The position numbers and the translations under genes were made by a program. A DNA stretch of 64,000 nucleotides, from NCBI RefSeq assembly GCF_019192965.1, contig NZ_JAHTKU010000022.1, positions 62,001-126,000 of the forward strand, in the 5' to 3' direction. Source of the DNA: Nocardioides daeguensis (GTDB lineage: Bacteria > Actinomycetota > Actinomycetes > Propionibacteriales > Nocardioidaceae). Shown here one piece after another: positions 24,842 to 33,268 of the stretch. A model generated the notes under the pieces. The model was given only the letters and a program-made list of their open reading frames with translations. It ran no database searches and was not told the DNA's origin. Numbering within the stretch: the first letter of the stretch is position 1; every line of letters starts with the position of its first letter.

Positions 24842-26314
24842 ATGTCCACCTCCATGTCCGTACGCCGGGCGGTCGCTGCCGTCGCCGGTGGTGCCGTCGT
24901 CGCCGGCGGTCTGATGACGCTCGCGCCGGCTCCGGCCGCGCACGCCGACCCCGTCGCGCAGAGCGCTGCCGCGAACTGGCTCGCTGGTGAGCTCGACGCC
25001 GACGGCCTCCTGCACGGTGACGTCGCGAAGACCATCGACTTCGCGCTCGCGCTGGACGAGATCGGTGGCCACCAGGCCACGCTCGACAAGATCACGGCGG
25101 GGGTGGACGCCAAGGTCGGCACGTACGCTGTCGGCGGCGTCAGCATCGCCCAGGCCAACCTCTTCTACCGTGCGGTCGGCATCGACCCCGCCACGAAGGC
25201 GGGAGACCTGGTCGCCAAGCTCGAGGCTGCTGTCGACGACGTCTCTGGTCAGCTCGACGAGGCCTACCCCGGCGCTTGGTCGCAGGGGCTGGCCGTGCGA
25301 GCCCTCGACGCTGCGGACAGCGTCGAGCTCGCGAAGGCCACCGACTCCCTCATCGACGACTTCGAGTGCCCGACCGGAGGCTGGGGCTACTACTTCGGCG
25401 AGTTCTGCACGGCCGACCCCGACGACACCGCCGACCTGCTCTTCGCGCTGCTCCCGCAGAAGGGCGCCAGCGCCAAGGTCGACGACGCGATCGCCCGCGC
25501 TGTCGCCTGGCTCAAGGCCGAGCAGAAGACTGACGGCGGCTTCGACAACTACGGCGTCAACGCGAACTCCACCGGTCTCGCCGCCCACGCCCTGGCCCTG
25601 GCCGGGGCGGCGCCGGAGGCGCGACGTGCGGCGACCTGGCTGCGCCGTCACCAGGTGGCGGGATCGGCCTGCGACGGCAAGCTCGTCGCCGAGGGCGGCG
25701 CGGTCGGCGCCACGGACGCGGTGATCACCGAGGGCCGGACCTACGGCATCGACCCCGCCGCGGCCGGCTTCGACTGGTACCTCGCCACGGCGCAGTCCAT
25801 CGTCGCGCTCCAGGACGCCGCGCCGGCGACCGCCCCGCTGGGGGTGTCCCCGCTCTTCGCCCCCGTCGCGGGCACGGTGACGGTCGGCGTCACCGGCCTC
25901 GCGGACGGCGAGAACGGCTGCCTGAGCATCGCCGGCGTGCCGACGGCGGTGCAGGGCGGCGGCGCCACGACGACCTCCTTCACCGCGCCCGCGGACGCCG
26001 CCGCGGTCCCGGTGGACGTCGTGACGGCGGGCCGCCGCGCGACCGCCACCCTTCAGGTCCTCGACGCCACGAGGCTCAAGGTCACGGTCGCCACCAAGCT
26101 CAAGGCCAAGCAGAAGGCCGTGGTCAAGGTCAAGGGCCTCGCCGCCGGCGAGAGCGTGACCGTGAAGATCGGCAAGAAGAAGGCGACCGGCACAGCCAAC
26201 GCCAAGGGCGTGGCCAAGGTGAAGATCAAGGTCAAGAAGCGGGGCAAGGCCAAGGTCAAGGTGGTCGGCCAGTTCCCCGACCGCAAGGGCAAGGCCGCCA
26301 CCCGGGTCGTGTGA
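24842..26314 (+). CDS. Secreted alpha/alpha-toroid (prenyltransferase/squalene-cyclase-repeat) protein, probable B12-capture protein
   Basis: The 490 residues start with a Sec signal (AVAAVAGGAVVAGGLMTLAP, cleavage near AHADP). Residues about 45-325 have helical-barrel repeats: NWLAGELDADGLLHGD, GGWGYYFGEF, AWLKAEQKTDGGFDNYGVNA, STGLAAHALALAGA. This fold is shared by squalene cyclases, prenyltransferases and the large domain of intrinsic factor/transcobalamin. The cyclase catalytic DxDD motif is not seen. A lysine-rich Ig-like C-terminus (about 405-490) could bind the cell wall. It is first behind the B12 riboswitch and followed by a DUF4430-like gene (TGATG junction) and an ECF transporter. 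B12 binding is inferred from fold and context. Confidence 0.8.
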   Translation: MSTSMSVRRAVAAVAGGAVVAGGLMTLAPAPAAHADPVAQSAAANWLAGELDADGLLHGDVAKTIDFALALDEIGGHQATLDKITAGVDAKVGTYAVGGVSIAQANLFYRAVGIDPATKAGDLVAKLEAAVDDVSGQLDEAYPGAWSQGLAVRALDAADSVELAKATDSLIDDFECPTGGWGYYFGEFCTADPDDTADLLFALLPQKGASAKVDDAIARAVAWLKAEQKTDGGFDNYGVNANSTGLAAHALALAGAAPEARRAATWLRRHQVAGSACDGKLVAEGGAVGATDAVITEGRTYGIDPAAAGFDWYLATAQSIVALQDAAPATAPLGVSPLFAPVAGTVTVGVTGLADGENGCLSIAGVPTAVQGGGATTTSFTAPADAAAVPVDVVTAGRRATATLQVLDATRLKVTVATKLKAKQKAVVKVKGLAAGESVTVKIGKKKATGTANAKGVAKVKIKVKKRGKAKVKVVGQFPDRKGKAATRVV

Positions 26315-27183
26315 TGACCTTCCGCAACATCCTGCGCACGGCGGCCGCGACGATCCTCGTCGCGGCTGCCGTCGTGCTGCTCCCGCAGGCGACGGCCACC
26401 GCCGCCGCCTGCAGCGGGAGCGCCGGCATCACCGTCGTCGTCGACTCCAACCAGCTGGGGACGGGGATCAGCGCGGGCTGCGATCCCGATGGCGGTACGG
26501 CGGCGAACAACTTCGCCGACGCCGGCTACGCGATCGAGTACAGCCAGGCGGCCGGGATGAGCGGCTTCGTGTGCAAGGTCAACGGCCGGCCCGCCGACGG
26601 TGACTGCACCGAGACCGACGCCTACTGGAGCCTGTGGTGGTCCGACGGCAAGGACGGGACCTGGACCTACGCCAGCCGCGGTGTCGGCAGCCTCCGCGTC
26701 CCCGACGGCGGCTACGTCGCCTTCGCCTGGCACCAGGGCAGCGGCAGGGCCGTTCCGCCGGACGTCGTCCCGACCCCGCGGGTCGTGGAGCCGAAGCCCA
26801 CCCCGTCCCCGTCCGCCGCGGGCACGAGCGGGAGTGGCGGCAAGAAGAAGCCGTCGGCGACGAAGAAGCCCACGCCGAAGCCGTCGGCCGGCGCGACCTC
26901 GACGTCTCCGACCGCCAGCGCCACCCCGAGCCCGAGCCCGAGCGCCACGTCCGCGACCCCGACCGAGGCGTCCACCTCGCCGGTGCCGACCGACGTGCCC
27001 AGTCAGACCCAGACCACCGGGCTGCCGTCGATCGACGAAGTCACCGACGGCCCGGAGGCGACAGCAGCCGACGCCGACAGCACCGACGGCGGCGGGTTCC
27101 CGGCGTGGCTCGGGATCGGGCTGGTCGTGGTCGTGCTGGGGGCAGCGGGCGCCGTACCCCTGATCCGTCGACGCAAGGTCTGA
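26314..27183 (+). CDS. Membrane-anchored DUF4430-like (transcobalamin beta-domain-like) protein
   Basis: The 289 residues have a signal peptide (TAAATILVAAAVVLLPQATA), a compact domain (about 32-150) with VVVDSNQLGTG, then AYWSLWWSDGKDGTWTYAS and VPDGGYVAFAWHQGSG, a long Pro/Ser/Thr/Lys linker (150-255) and a C-terminal membrane helix with RRRK tail (WLGIGLVVVVLGAAG). The Trp-rich 'YWSLW' and 'GY..FAW' pattern matches DUF4430, the family holding the beta domain of transcobalamin and intrinsic factor. It begins at the ATG of a TGATG overlap with the previous gene. Inferred role: surface-tethered partner that closes over cobalamin and presents it to the transporter. Confidence 0.78.
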   Translation: MTFRNILRTAAATILVAAAVVLLPQATATAAACSGSAGITVVVDSNQLGTGISAGCDPDGGTAANNFADAGYAIEYSQAAGMSGFVCKVNGRPADGDCTETDAYWSLWWSDGKDGTWTYASRGVGSLRVPDGGYVAFAWHQGSGRAVPPDVVPTPRVVEPKPTPSPSAAGTSGSGGKKKPSATKKPTPKPSAGATSTSPTASATPSPSPSATSATPTEASTSPVPTDVPSQTQTTGLPSIDEVTDGPEATAADADSTDGGGFPAWLGIGLVVVVLGAAGAVPLIRRRKV

Positions 27184-27190
27184 GCGGGTC

Positions 27191-28297
27191 GTGGGCGCGG
27201 GACGGCTGGCGCGGGACCTCCATCCCGTGGCGTGGTGGGTCTGGGCGGTGGGCGTGGCGGTCGCCGCGTCGTTCACGACCAACCCGCTGCTGCTCCTCGT
27301 CCTGCTCGGCGTGATCACCCTCGTCGTGCTCACCTGTCGCTCCGACCAGCCGTGGGCGCGGTCGTTCCGGCTCTACGTGTGGCTCGGCGTGGTGGTGGTC
27401 GTGGTGCGCATCCTGTTCCGGATCCTGCTCGGCGGCGACGTGCCGGGGCACGTCCTGTTCACCCTGCCGAGCATCCCGCTGCCGGACTGGGCGGCGGGGA
27501 TCTCGCTGCTCGGACCGTTCACCCGCGAGGAGCTGCTCGCGGCGACCTACGAGGGCCTGCGCCTGGCGACCCTGCTGATCGCGGTCGGCGCCGCCAACGC
27601 GCTGGCCAACCCCAAGCGGCTGATGAAGTCGCTGCCGCCTGCCCTCTACGAGATCGGCACGGCGATGACGGTCGCGATCAGCGTCGTCCCGCAGCTCGCC
27701 GACAGCGCCCGCCGGGTCCGGGCCGCGCAGCAGCTGCGCGGGGGACCGGAGGGCCGGTTCCGCCGGATCCGGGGCGTACGACGGCTGCTGGTCCCGATCC
27801 TCGAGGACGCCTTCGACCGCTCGCTCGCGCTCGCCGCGGGGATGGACGCCCGCGGCTACGGCCGCACCGGCGAGCTCACCGCACAGCAGCGGCGCAGGAC
27901 AGGTGCGCTGATCATCGCGGGCCTGATCGGCGTCTGCGTCGGCGTCTACGCGTTCCTCGACAGCACGGCGCCGCGGCTGCTCGCGCTGCCGATGCTGGCG
28001 CTCGGGATGCTGCTCGCACTCGGCGGCTTCGCGCTGGCCGGGCGGCGGGTGCAGCGCACCCGGTACCGCCCCGACCGCTGGCAGGTCCCCGAGCTCGTCG
28101 TCGCGGCGTCCGGGATCGCGGCGGGTGCGGGGATGTGGGCGCTCCAGCGCTGGGAGACGCAGGTCGCGCACCCCGGCGTCCTGGTCCGCCCCGAGGTCTC
28201 GCTGCTCGCGCTGGTCGCCGTGCTGGTCGCGGTGGTCCCGGTCTGGGCGGCGCCGCTGCCGGTCACCGCGCAGCGGCGCGAGGAGGTGCGGGTCTGA
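27191..28297 (+). CDS. ECF transporter transmembrane component T (EcfT/CbiQ-like)
   Basis: Scaffold subunit linking the ATPases to the substrate-binding S component. The 368 residues include several hydrophobic helices and the two coupling-helix motifs with Ala-Arg-Gly signatures (RRVRAAQQLRGG and LAAGMDARGYGR). It is longer than standard CbiQ because of extra C-terminal helices. The GTG start lies 7 bases after the previous stop, and the stop overlaps the ATPase start (TGATG). Position in a B12-riboswitch operon suggests cobalamin as the cargo. Confidence 0.88.
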   Translation: MGAGRLARDLHPVAWWVWAVGVAVAASFTTNPLLLLVLLGVITLVVLTCRSDQPWARSFRLYVWLGVVVVVVRILFRILLGGDVPGHVLFTLPSIPLPDWAAGISLLGPFTREELLAATYEGLRLATLLIAVGAANALANPKRLMKSLPPALYEIGTAMTVAISVVPQLADSARRVRAAQQLRGGPEGRFRRIRGVRRLLVPILEDAFDRSLALAAGMDARGYGRTGELTAQQRRRTGALIIAGLIGVCVGVYAFLDSTAPRLLALPMLALGMLLALGGFALAGRRVQRTRYRPDRWQVPELVVAASGIAAGAGMWALQRWETQVAHPGVLVRPEVSLLALVAVLVAVVPVWAAPLPVTAQRREEVRV

Positions 28298-29928
28298 TGC
28301 TGGAGCTGCGCGGGATCACCCTGCGGTACGACGCCCCCGAGACCGCATCCGCGACGACCGTCCTCGACGGGATCGACCTCACCGTCGCCGACGGCGAGCT
28401 GGTCGTCCTCGCCGGCCCCACCGGCGTCGGCAAGTCGACGCTGCTCGGCGTCGTGGCCGGCCTGGTGCCGTCGTACACCGGCGGGACACTGACCGGTGAC
28501 GTTCTCCTCGACGGTGCCAGCATCGTGGAGCAGCCGGCGCGCGAGCGCGCCCACGCGATCGGGTACGTCGGGCAGAACCCCGCCGCCTGGTTCGTCACCG
28601 ACTCGGTGGAGGAGGAGCTGGCGTTCGGGATGGAGCAGCTGGGGCTGCCCGCGCCCACGATGCGCCGCCGGGTCGAGGAGACCCTCGACCTGCTCGGCAT
28701 CGCGGACCTGCGCCACCGCGACCTGCGCACCCTCTCGGGCGGTCAGCAGCAACGGGTCGCGATCGGCGCGGTGCTCGCCACCCACCCCCGGCTGCTGGTG
28801 CTCGACGAGCCCACGTCCGCGCTCGACCCGACCGCCGCCGAGGACGTGCTGGCGACCCTGACCCGGCTCGTCCACGACCTCGGCGTCTCGGTGCTGGTCG
28901 CCGAGCACCGCCTCGAGCGCGTGGTGCCCTTCGCCGACCGGCTCTGCCTGCTCCGCAGCGACGGGGCCGTCGAGGTCGGCGACCCCGCCGAGGTCCTCCA
29001 GGACGCCCCGATCGCGCCGCCGCTGGTCGAGCTCGGCCGCCTCGCCGGCTGGCAGCCGCTCCCACTCACCGTCCGCGACGCCCGGCGCCGGGCGCCCGCG
29101 CTGAAGGAGCGGCTGGGAGACCCGCCGCGCCGCGACCAGCCCGCCCCGGACGCCGACTCCGCCGTCGACGTGCGACGCCTCGTGGTCTCGCACGGCCGGA
29201 CCGCCGTCCTGCGCGAGGTCGACCTGACCCTGCGCCCCGGGACCGTCACCGCCCTCATGGGCCGCAACGGGGCCGGGAAGTCGACGCTGCTGTGGGCGCT
29301 GCAGGGCCGCCACGGCGCCGCGTCCGGGACCGTCCGGGTGGCGGGCCAGGACCCGGCGCGCCTCACGCCCGAGGAGCGGCGTGCGACCACGGGCCTGGTG
29401 CCGCAGAGCCCCGCCGACCTGCTCTACCTCGAGACCGTCGCCGCGGAGTGCGCGGCCGCGGACCGCGCGGCCCGTGCCGACGCCGGCAGCTGCCGCGGCC
29501 TGCTCGACCGCCTCGCGCCCGGCATCGACCCCGACCGGCACCCGCGCGACCTCTCCGAGGGCCAGCGGCTCGCGCTGGCGGTGGCGATCGTGCTCACCGC
29601 CCGGCCGCCGGTGCTGCTGCTCGACGAGCCCACCCGCGGCCTGGACTACCCGGCCAAGCGGGCCCTCGCCAGCCTGCTCCGCGAGCTCGCCGCCGAGCCC
29701 GGCGCGGCCCGCGCGATCCTGGTCGCCACCCACGACGTCGAGTTCGTCGCCCAGGTCGCCGACGACCTCGTGGTGCTCGCCGAGGGCGAAGTCGTCTCCG
29801 CCGGCCCCGTGGTCCCGACCGTCTCGGAGTCGCCCGCCTTCGCCCCGCAGGTCACCAAGGTTCTCGGCGCCGGGTGGCTGCGCGTCGACGACGTGGCCGC
29901 ACGGCTGGCAGCCGAGGTCGCGCGGTGA
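28297..29928 (+). CDS. ECF transporter ATPase with two fused ABC domains
   Basis: Energises the ECF transporter. The 543 residues hold two nucleotide-binding domains. The first has GPTGVGKST, LSGGQQQR and LLVLDEPTSALD. The second (from about 290) has GRNGAGKST, a signature changed to LSEGQRLA, and VLLLDEPTRGLD. Both keep a switch histidine (VLVAEHRLE and LVATHDVEF). The fusion replaces the separate EcfA and EcfA' subunits. The start overlaps the T-component stop by one base, and the stop overlaps the S-component start by four. Confidence 0.92.
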   Translation: MLELRGITLRYDAPETASATTVLDGIDLTVADGELVVLAGPTGVGKSTLLGVVAGLVPSYTGGTLTGDVLLDGASIVEQPARERAHAIGYVGQNPAAWFVTDSVEEELAFGMEQLGLPAPTMRRRVEETLDLLGIADLRHRDLRTLSGGQQQRVAIGAVLATHPRLLVLDEPTSALDPTAAEDVLATLTRLVHDLGVSVLVAEHRLERVVPFADRLCLLRSDGAVEVGDPAEVLQDAPIAPPLVELGRLAGWQPLPLTVRDARRRAPALKERLGDPPRRDQPAPDADSAVDVRRLVVSHGRTAVLREVDLTLRPGTVTALMGRNGAGKSTLLWALQGRHGAASGTVRVAGQDPARLTPEERRATTGLVPQSPADLLYLETVAAECAAADRAARADAGSCRGLLDRLAPGIDPDRHPRDLSEGQRLALAVAIVLTARPPVLLLDEPTRGLDYPAKRALASLLRELAAEPGAARAILVATHDVEFVAQVADDLVVLAEGEVVSAGPVVPTVSESPAFAPQVTKVLGAGWLRVDDVAARLAAEVAR

Positions 29929-30740
29929 GCCAGGCGCACGAGGTCCGCTCGACCGCCGTACCGCTGCGGTTGCGGTCCGGTGTCGTCCTCGCGATCACGT
30001 CGGTGATCGGGCTGCTGATGCTCGCCTGGCCGCTGCTGCTCGACGTGGCGCCGGACGCCGAGCGGGTGGACCCGCCGTTCCTGTTCCTGCTCCTGCTGCC
30101 GGTCATCCTCGCGGTGGTCCTCGCCGAGATGAGCGAGGGCGGCATGGACGCTCGCGTGCTCGCGGTGCTCGGCGTCCTGAGCGCGGTCAACGCCGTGCTG
30201 CGCCTCGTCAGCGCAGGGACGGCGGGTCTGGAGCTGGTCTTCTTCCTGCTGATCCTCGGCGGGCGGGTGTTCGGCGCCGGGTTCGGCTTCGTGCTCGGCT
30301 GCACCTCCCTGTTCGCCTCCGCGCTGATGACCGCCGGAGTCGGTCCGTGGTTGCCGTTCCAGATGCTCGTCGCCGCCTGGGTCGGCATGGGGGCCGGGCT
30401 GCTGCCGCGGCAGGTTCGAGGACGCGGGGAGATCGCCCTGCTCGCGGCGTACGGGATCATCTCGGCCTACCTGTACGGGCTGCTGATGAACCTGCAGGGG
30501 TGGCCGTTCATGGCCGGCATCCAGGTGCCGGGGCAGGACTCGACCGAGATCTCCTACATGCCGGGCGCGGACGTCCTCGACAACCTGCACCACTTCGTCG
30601 TCTACACCTTGCTGACCTCGACCGGCGGCTGGGACACGGGGCGCGCGATCACCAACGCGCTCGCCATCGTGCTGCTCGGGCCGGCGGTGCTGGTCACCCT
30701 GCGCCGGGCGGCGCGCAAGGCGCGGATCGAGGCGCCGTAG
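29925..30740 (+). CDS. ECF transporter S component, probably cobalamin-specific (CbrT-like)
   Basis: The 271 residues form about six membrane helices with short loops, the S-component design. An N-terminal helix (SGVVLAITSVIGLLMLAWPL) is followed by an AVNAVLRLVSAG segment and GFGFVLGCTSLFASALMTAG, as in S proteins. Specificity cannot be read from residues; it is inferred from the B12 riboswitch and the two capture-like proteins in the same operon. The GTG start overlaps the ATPase stop (GTGA). Transcription would end at the palindromes at 30753-30817. Confidence 0.85.
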   Translation: MSQAHEVRSTAVPLRLRSGVVLAITSVIGLLMLAWPLLLDVAPDAERVDPPFLFLLLLPVILAVVLAEMSEGGMDARVLAVLGVLSAVNAVLRLVSAGTAGLELVFFLLILGGRVFGAGFGFVLGCTSLFASALMTAGVGPWLPFQMLVAAWVGMGAGLLPRQVRGRGEIALLAAYGIISAYLYGLLMNLQGWPFMAGIQVPGQDSTEISYMPGADVLDNLHHFVVYTLLTSTGGWDTGRAITNALAIVLLGPAVLVTLRRAARKARIEAP

Positions 30741-30752
30741 CGTCCCTCGAAT

Positions 30753-30817
30753 CGTTCGATCGAACGATTCGGGGGAGTGCGTGCTACAACAGCCCCCTCT
30801 AACCGTTCGATCGAACG
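30753..30817. repeat. Second cluster of the CGTTCGATCGAACG palindrome (two copies)
   Basis: Copies lie at 30753-30766 and 30804-30817, 51 bases apart, close to the 50-base spacing at 13752-13865. The first is the centre of a perfect 24-base palindrome (flanks CGAAT/ATTCG) that extends with CCC/GGG into a stem of about 16 bp; the second has imperfect flanks. It again lies between convergent genes (ends at 30740 and 30827), supporting a two-way terminator or REP-like role. Confidence 0.85.
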
Positions 30818-30826
30818 ATTTGAGGC

Positions 30827-32014
30827 TCAGGGCTCGATCAGCAGGATCCGGTCGTCCCCGCCGCCGGGGGTGCCGCGGCCGTCCTTGTTGCTCGTGGTGA
30901 GCCACAGCCGTCCGTCGGGGGCGCGGACGACGGTGCGCAGCCGGCCGTACTCGCCGGGCGCGTCCTTCTTGCCCGCGAAGTACGCGGTCGGGTCGCTCAC
31001 CTGGCCGTCGGCGACCTTGACCCGCCACAGCCGCTCGCCGTTGAGGGCGGCCATCCACAGGTAGCCGCCGGCGTAGGCCAGGCCGGAGGGGGACGCCTCG
31101 TCGGTGGACCACGTCAGCTCCGGCTGGGTGTACTTCGCCGGGCCGCCCTTGCCCTCGACGACGGGCCAGCCGTAGTCGGCGCCGGGCACGATCCGGTTGA
31201 GCTCGTCGGCCTTGGCGTCCCCGAACTCGGAGGCCCAGAGCAAGCCCTCCTCATCGAAGGCCAGGCCCTCGACGTTGCGGTGGCCCCACGACCAGATCGC
31301 GGTCCCGAACGGGTTGCCGGCCGCGGGCTGGCCGTCCGCGGTGATCCGCAGGATCTTGCCGGCGTAGGTGTCCCTGTCCCGGGCGAGCTGGTCGTCGCCG
31401 GTCTCGCCGGTGGAGACGTAGAGGAAGCCGTCGGGGCCGAACGCGAGCCGGCCGCCGTCGTGGATCCGGCCGTTGGGGATGCCGGTGAGGATCGGTTCGG
31501 TCGGGCCGAGCCGGTCGCCGTCGAGCCTGGCCCGCACGACCCGGTTGTCATTGTCGGTGCAGACGTAGAAGTAGACCAGGCCGTCGGAGGCGAAGGCGGG
31601 GGAGACGGCCACGCCGAGCAGGCCGGCCTCGCCGCCGGGCGCGGTCTCGGGGATCTGGCCGACCTCGACGACCTTGCCCTCCTCCTCGGTGGTCGTGCCG
31701 TTGCCGCCGACCGGCGGCGGCGTGACGAGGAGGACCCGGCCGCTGTCGCGCTCGGTGACGACGCCGCGGCCGTCGGGCAGGAAGTCGATGCCCCACGGCG
31801 TCGCCAGCCCGCTCGCGACGGTGGCGACGACGTCGGGCACGCCGTCGATGGTGAAGATGACCTCGCCGTCGACGACCGATCCGGTCGGGGACGCCGTGGC
31901 GGTGCCCACCACGTCGACCGTGCTCACGTTGCCGCCCTGGCCGCAGCCCGCGGTCGTCAGGGCCAGCAGCGCCAGGACGGCGAGCGCGGCCGCGGGGCGG
32001 CGCCGGGGCGTCAT
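30827..32014 (-). CDS. PQQ-dependent glucose/sorbosone dehydrogenase-like lipoprotein
   Basis: The 395 residues begin with a lipoprotein signal (LAVLALLALTTAGC) and fold as a six-bladed propeller of the soluble glucose dehydrogenase family: LATPWGIDFLPDGRGVVTER, EAGLLGVAVSPAF, IHDGGRLAFGPDGFLYVSTG, WSWGHRNVEGLAF and EFGDAKADELNRI. It should oxidise a sugar outside the membrane using PQQ; substrate and cofactor supply are unknown. The start overlaps the upstream hydrolase stop by 4 bases. Confidence 0.88.
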   Translation of the reverse strand: MTPRRRPAAALAVLALLALTTAGCGQGGNVSTVDVVGTATASPTGSVVDGEVIFTIDGVPDVVATVASGLATPWGIDFLPDGRGVVTERDSGRVLLVTPPPVGGNGTTTEEEGKVVEVGQIPETAPGGEAGLLGVAVSPAFASDGLVYFYVCTDNDNRVVRARLDGDRLGPTEPILTGIPNGRIHDGGRLAFGPDGFLYVSTGETGDDQLARDRDTYAGKILRITADGQPAAGNPFGTAIWSWGHRNVEGLAFDEEGLLWASEFGDAKADELNRIVPGADYGWPVVEGKGGPAKYTQPELTWSTDEASPSGLAYAGGYLWMAALNGERLWRVKVADGQVSDPTAYFAGKKDAPGEYGRLRTVVRAPDGRLWLTTSNKDGRGTPGGGDDRILLIEP

Positions 32015-32946
32015 GACAGCTGCTCCAGGAACTCCAGCAGCAGGCCGTGGACCCGCTCCGGCTGCTCCAGCTGGACGAAGTGGGAGCCGCGCAGCTCGAC
32101 GTACCTGCTCTGCTTGCCGGTCTCGGTCAGCCGCTTCGAGGCGCTGGCCATGTCGCGGGCGCCCGCCAGGACGTCCCAGGTGGCGGAGACGAACATGGTC
32201 GGCACGTCGATCTTGCTGAGCCGTACGCGCGGGTGCCGGGAGGTGCTGATCGCGAGGTGGGCGTACCAGTCGACCGGGGTGGTGGCGAACTCCTGCAGGC
32301 CGATCGCCGCCGCCTCGGGGTCGGCAAGGGGGAACATGAACCCGGTCCGGCCCAGCAGCCGCATCGTGTTGGCGGTGATGGGCAGGTGCCGGACCAGCGG
32401 GTTGACCGCCCAGCCGGTGTACTGCGCGACGCGACACGCGTTGACGGTGATCGCGCGCGCCACCAGGCGCGGCAGGTGCAGCGGAGCGAGCATCGTGGCG
32501 AAGGTGTCGCCGGGGACGCCGCACATCGCGAAGATCCCGCGCACCCGCTCGGGGTGGCGGTAGGTCAGCTCGAAGGCGGTGTTGACCCCCATCGACCAGC
32601 CCATGAGCACGGCGCTGTCGATGCCGAAGTGGTCCATGACCGACAGGCCGTCCTGGACGAAGTGCTCGATCTCGACGTGCTTCGGGTCGGCCGGCCGCTC
32701 CGAGCCCCCGACGCCGCGGTGGTTCCACGACACCACCCGCACCCCGCAGTCGGGCTCGAGCAGCCAGGGCCACAGGTACGGGTTCGTGCCCAGCCCGTTG
32801 CAGAGCACGACGGTCGGGCCGTCGATCTCCCCGTCGGGGTCGTTCGTCCAGGCACGGACGTGGGTCCCGTCGTCGGACAGGATGTCGCGGAAGGCGATCG
32901 ACGCGGACCGAACACGCTGCTCGGGCCGGGGAGCGGAGGTCGACAT
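32011..32946 (-). CDS. Alpha/beta hydrolase
   Basis: The 311 residues have VVLCNGLGTNPYLWPWLL, then SWNHRGVGGSERP, the nucleophile elbow MGWSMGVN and a C-terminal GSHFVQLEQPERV with the catalytic histidine. The product is cytoplasmic, as no signal is present. The class includes esterases and haloperoxidase-like enzymes; the substrate is unknown. The ATG at 32946 lies 7 bases after CACAAT, so the transcript may be leaderless. It is probably cotranscribed with the downstream sugar dehydrogenase-like gene (ATGA overlap). Confidence 0.85.
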   Translation of the reverse strand: MSTSAPRPEQRVRSASIAFRDILSDDGTHVRAWTNDPDGEIDGPTVVLCNGLGTNPYLWPWLLEPDCGVRVVSWNHRGVGGSERPADPKHVEIEHFVQDGLSVMDHFGIDSAVLMGWSMGVNTAFELTYRHPERVRGIFAMCGVPGDTFATMLAPLHLPRLVARAITVNACRVAQYTGWAVNPLVRHLPITANTMRLLGRTGFMFPLADPEAAAIGLQEFATTPVDWYAHLAISTSRHPRVRLSKIDVPTMFVSATWDVLAGARDMASASKRLTETGKQSRYVELRGSHFVQLEQPERVHGLLLEFLEQLS

Positions 32947-32987
32947 GGCGCCGATTGTGCCGGACCGGGCCGCGAAGCGACGGGTCC

Positions 32988-33203
32988 TCAGGCGTGCAGC
33001 GAGACGGAGCCCTCGTGGTCGGGGGTACGGCGGGCGGGGGCGCGAGCCTCGGCGCGGGCGGCGAGGAAGGCCTCGACGTCCTCGCGCTCGGCGCGGCGCT
33101 GGGTGCACGCGGTGAGCGCGACCATGGCGTTGCGGCGGGCCCGCTGCTGGAGCGCGACGGACCAGGTGTGGGTGAGACGGAGGACGGGATCAGGCAGTGA
33201 CAT
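32988..33203 (-). CDS. Small unknown protein (71 residues)
   Basis: It starts MSLPDPVLRLTHTWSVALQQ and continues with a basic helix (RARRNAMVALTACTQRRAER) and a short charged tail. No signal or domain is recognised. It lies between the hydrolase and EamA genes on the same strand. A GGAG is present but 12 bases from the ATG, so initiation is uncertain. Confidence 0.5.
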   Translation of the reverse strand: MSLPDPVLRLTHTWSVALQQRARRNAMVALTACTQRRAEREDVEAFLAARAEARAPARRTPDHEGSVSLHA

Positions 33204-33268
33204 GGCGGTGTCGACTCCGGACGGGGAAGGGGGAGCTCCGAGACTACGACCGGGTCCGGTAGCCCAGG

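Noticed and set aside
24484..24990. Open frame across the riboswitch region
   Set aside because: It crosses the conserved cobalamin riboswitch core and gives an Arg/Gly/Pro-rich product with no domain.
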